64,000 bases of DNA from Aquimarina brevivitae (lineage in GTDB: Bacteria > Bacteroidota > Bacteroidia > Flavobacteriales > Flavobacteriaceae): positions 248,001 through 312,000 of the forward strand of contig NZ_SGXE01000002.1 of NCBI RefSeq assembly GCF_004216895.1, given 5' to 3'. The notes under the pieces were generated by a model that was not told the origin of the DNA, made no database searches, and saw only the letters and a list, made by a program, of their open reading frames with translations. A program made the translations under genes and the position numbers. Positions 62,981 through 64,000 of this stretch are shown piece after piece (within the stretch, counting starts at the first letter, position 1; every line of letters starts with the position of its first letter).

Positions 62981-63872
62981 TTCTCTTTTTCATCATCACA
63001 TTATACTTCTCCTCGTGTACAGAAAAATATAAAACCCCATTAATAAATTGTGATAAAGATTGGGAGTAAGCCATTACGATTAAAACCAGGGTAAGACCAA
63101 TAGTGTAAATAACCGTTGCAACAGCAGAGGTTTCCAGTGCGTCTCCTGTCTCTACAGCATGAAAGGTATATATTCCTATTAAAATACCAGGTGCGGTTAA
63201 TAACAAAAGAAATAGCAATCCTAAAAGGAATCCGATAATAAAATTAACTCCAACACATTTCCAAAAAGCACTTTTAACTAAAACCCAACCTTCACCAAGA
63301 CTTTCAACTGCTCCTTTCTTTTCATTTAACATTACCATAAAAGAAATACCTATCCATGAACTAATAAAAAACTGAATGATATTCTGTGCAAAAAAACCAA
63401 GTAATGGGATAAATGAAAGAATCAGGTAAGCAATACCAAAAACAAAGTAAATCACTATAACTAAAATTATAAATAGTATAATGCTACCTATATTATTTAC
63501 AATTAGATTCCATACATCTTTCTTTTTTACATCAGTATGCTCTTGTTTATTATAATTGACCATGTATGAAGAAGCTAGACTGTAATTTAACGCAGCAGTG
63601 GTAATTAGAACGAGAAAAAAACCGATAAATCCAAAGCCAATCATCATCATTGCCGATTGATCATTACCTCCTGATTTTTCTATAGCAATAGAATCCATTA
63701 TCCCTGAAACCATTAGATAACTAGACCCTAATAATAATAAAATAAAGAGGCCATTGTACCTTAAAAAGATATTAGTAAATCCTTTTATATTTTGTTTAAA
63801 AAAATCAAAATAAACGGTAATGATTGCGCCAAAGTCTCTACGTTGTTTAAGTTCTATGTAATTCTTTTTCAT
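62955..63872 (-). CDS. Polytopic membrane protein of the MoxR operon
   Basis: A 305-residue protein with about six hydrophobic helices (near 38-55, 76-100, 130-155, 160-180, 213-240 and 250-275). The N-terminus (KKNYIELKQRRDFGAIITVY) is cytoplasmic. It fits the glycerophosphodiester-phosphodiesterase membrane-domain-like or DUF4013-like proteins found at this position in flavobacterial MoxR operons, but I cannot fix the family. It overlaps the SpoIIM-like gene by 26 nt. Confidence 0.8.
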   Translation of the reverse strand: MKKNYIELKQRRDFGAIITVYFDFFKQNIKGFTNIFLRYNGLFILLLLGSSYLMVSGIMDSIAIEKSGGNDQSAMMMIGFGFIGFFLVLITTAALNYSLASSYMVNYNKQEHTDVKKKDVWNLIVNNIGSIILFIILVIVIYFVFGIAYLILSFIPLLGFFAQNIIQFFISSWIGISFMVMLNEKKGAVESLGEGWVLVKSAFWKCVGVNFIIGFLLGLLFLLLLTAPGILIGIYTFHAVETGDALETSAVATVIYTIGLTLVLIVMAYSQSLSQFINGVLYFSVHEEKYNVMMKKRIDQIGQGE

Positions 63873-64000
63873 ATTTTTTACTTAGTAGGATGGGGTATAT
63901 GATATAGTAGTATACGATTAAAAATAAAGAGGCAAATATAATTATAAAAGCTAACCAAGTTGGCATATTTGAATAACGGGTTATAAATCCTTCAATAAAA
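63847..64000 (-). CDS. Stage II sporulation protein M (SpoIIM) family protein, C-terminus only
   Basis: The visible 50 C-terminal residues begin FIEGFITRYSNMPTWLAFII and end in a basic tail (LLSKKYEKELHRT). FIEGFIT is the conserved end motif of SpoIIM-family membrane proteins, and the family is expected just upstream in MoxR operons. The rest lies beyond the right edge. Its stop overlaps the next gene by 26 nt, showing translational coupling. Confidence 0.7.
   Translation of the reverse strand, partial: FIEGFITRYSNMPTWLAFIIIFASLFLIVYYYIIYPILLSKKYEKELHRT

Overview
The window looks like chromosomal DNA of a marine-type Flavobacteriaceae (Bacteroidota). The signs are AT-rich DNA, flavobacterial promoters with a TAnnTTTG -7 box, few Shine-Dalgarno sites, type IX secretion (T9SS) C-terminal sorting domains on three large exported proteins, GIN-domain (DUF2807) and FISUMP lipoproteins, tRNA genes without encoded CCA, and a MoxR/DUF58/DUF4129/DUF4350 operon. 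An Aquimarina-like genus would fit, but that is only an inference. No phage, transposase, CRISPR array or rRNA was seen.

Layout. 1-10.4 kb is housekeeping on the minus strand: dapB (cut by the edge), a DUF5683 membrane protein, parB, parA, a dienoyl-CoA-reductase-like SDR, both methylmalonyl-CoA mutase subunits, an FtsB/DivIC-like division protein, uridine kinase and anmK. 10.5-17.8 kb holds tRNA-Pro(TGG), a 2156-residue secreted repeat protein and tRNA-Pro(GGG). A 57-bp direct repeat of the second tRNA's 3' end and terminator lies 169 bp further on. 17.9-23.5 kb carries a TPR/AraC regulator and a secreted two-headed pectate lyase (PL9 plus PL1). 23.8-29.0 kb is a tight four-gene minus-strand operon of envelope proteins with a transmembrane amidase, a DUF5675 protein and two DUF4230-type proteins. 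It is the best candidate here for an uncharacterised system.

29.4-40 kb is a sulfur and respiration block: SulP transporter, persulfide-dioxygenase-like MBL/rhodanese fusion, sterol-desaturase-family protein, cytochrome bd oxidase (cydAB), paired YeeE/YedE proteins and a DASS/SLC13 transporter. Four promoters in it carry the same palindrome, GTAAC-N4-GTTAC. In every case its centre lies exactly 29.5 nt upstream of a TAnnTTT(G/A) -7 box, on either strand. This is the geometry of Crp/Fnr class II activation and defines a local regulon, probably responding to sulfur species or redox state. The regulator gene is not in the window.

40-64 kb is mixed: OmpA-like protein, small lipoproteins, GNAT/nitrilase fusion, TRIC-type channel, thioredoxin reductase, a PadR-PspC-GIN envelope-stress operon, an AIM24 family protein, OxyR, a secreted trypsin-like protease with a T9SS tail, and the SpoIIM-DUF4129-DUF4350-MoxR-DUF58 operon running off the right edge.
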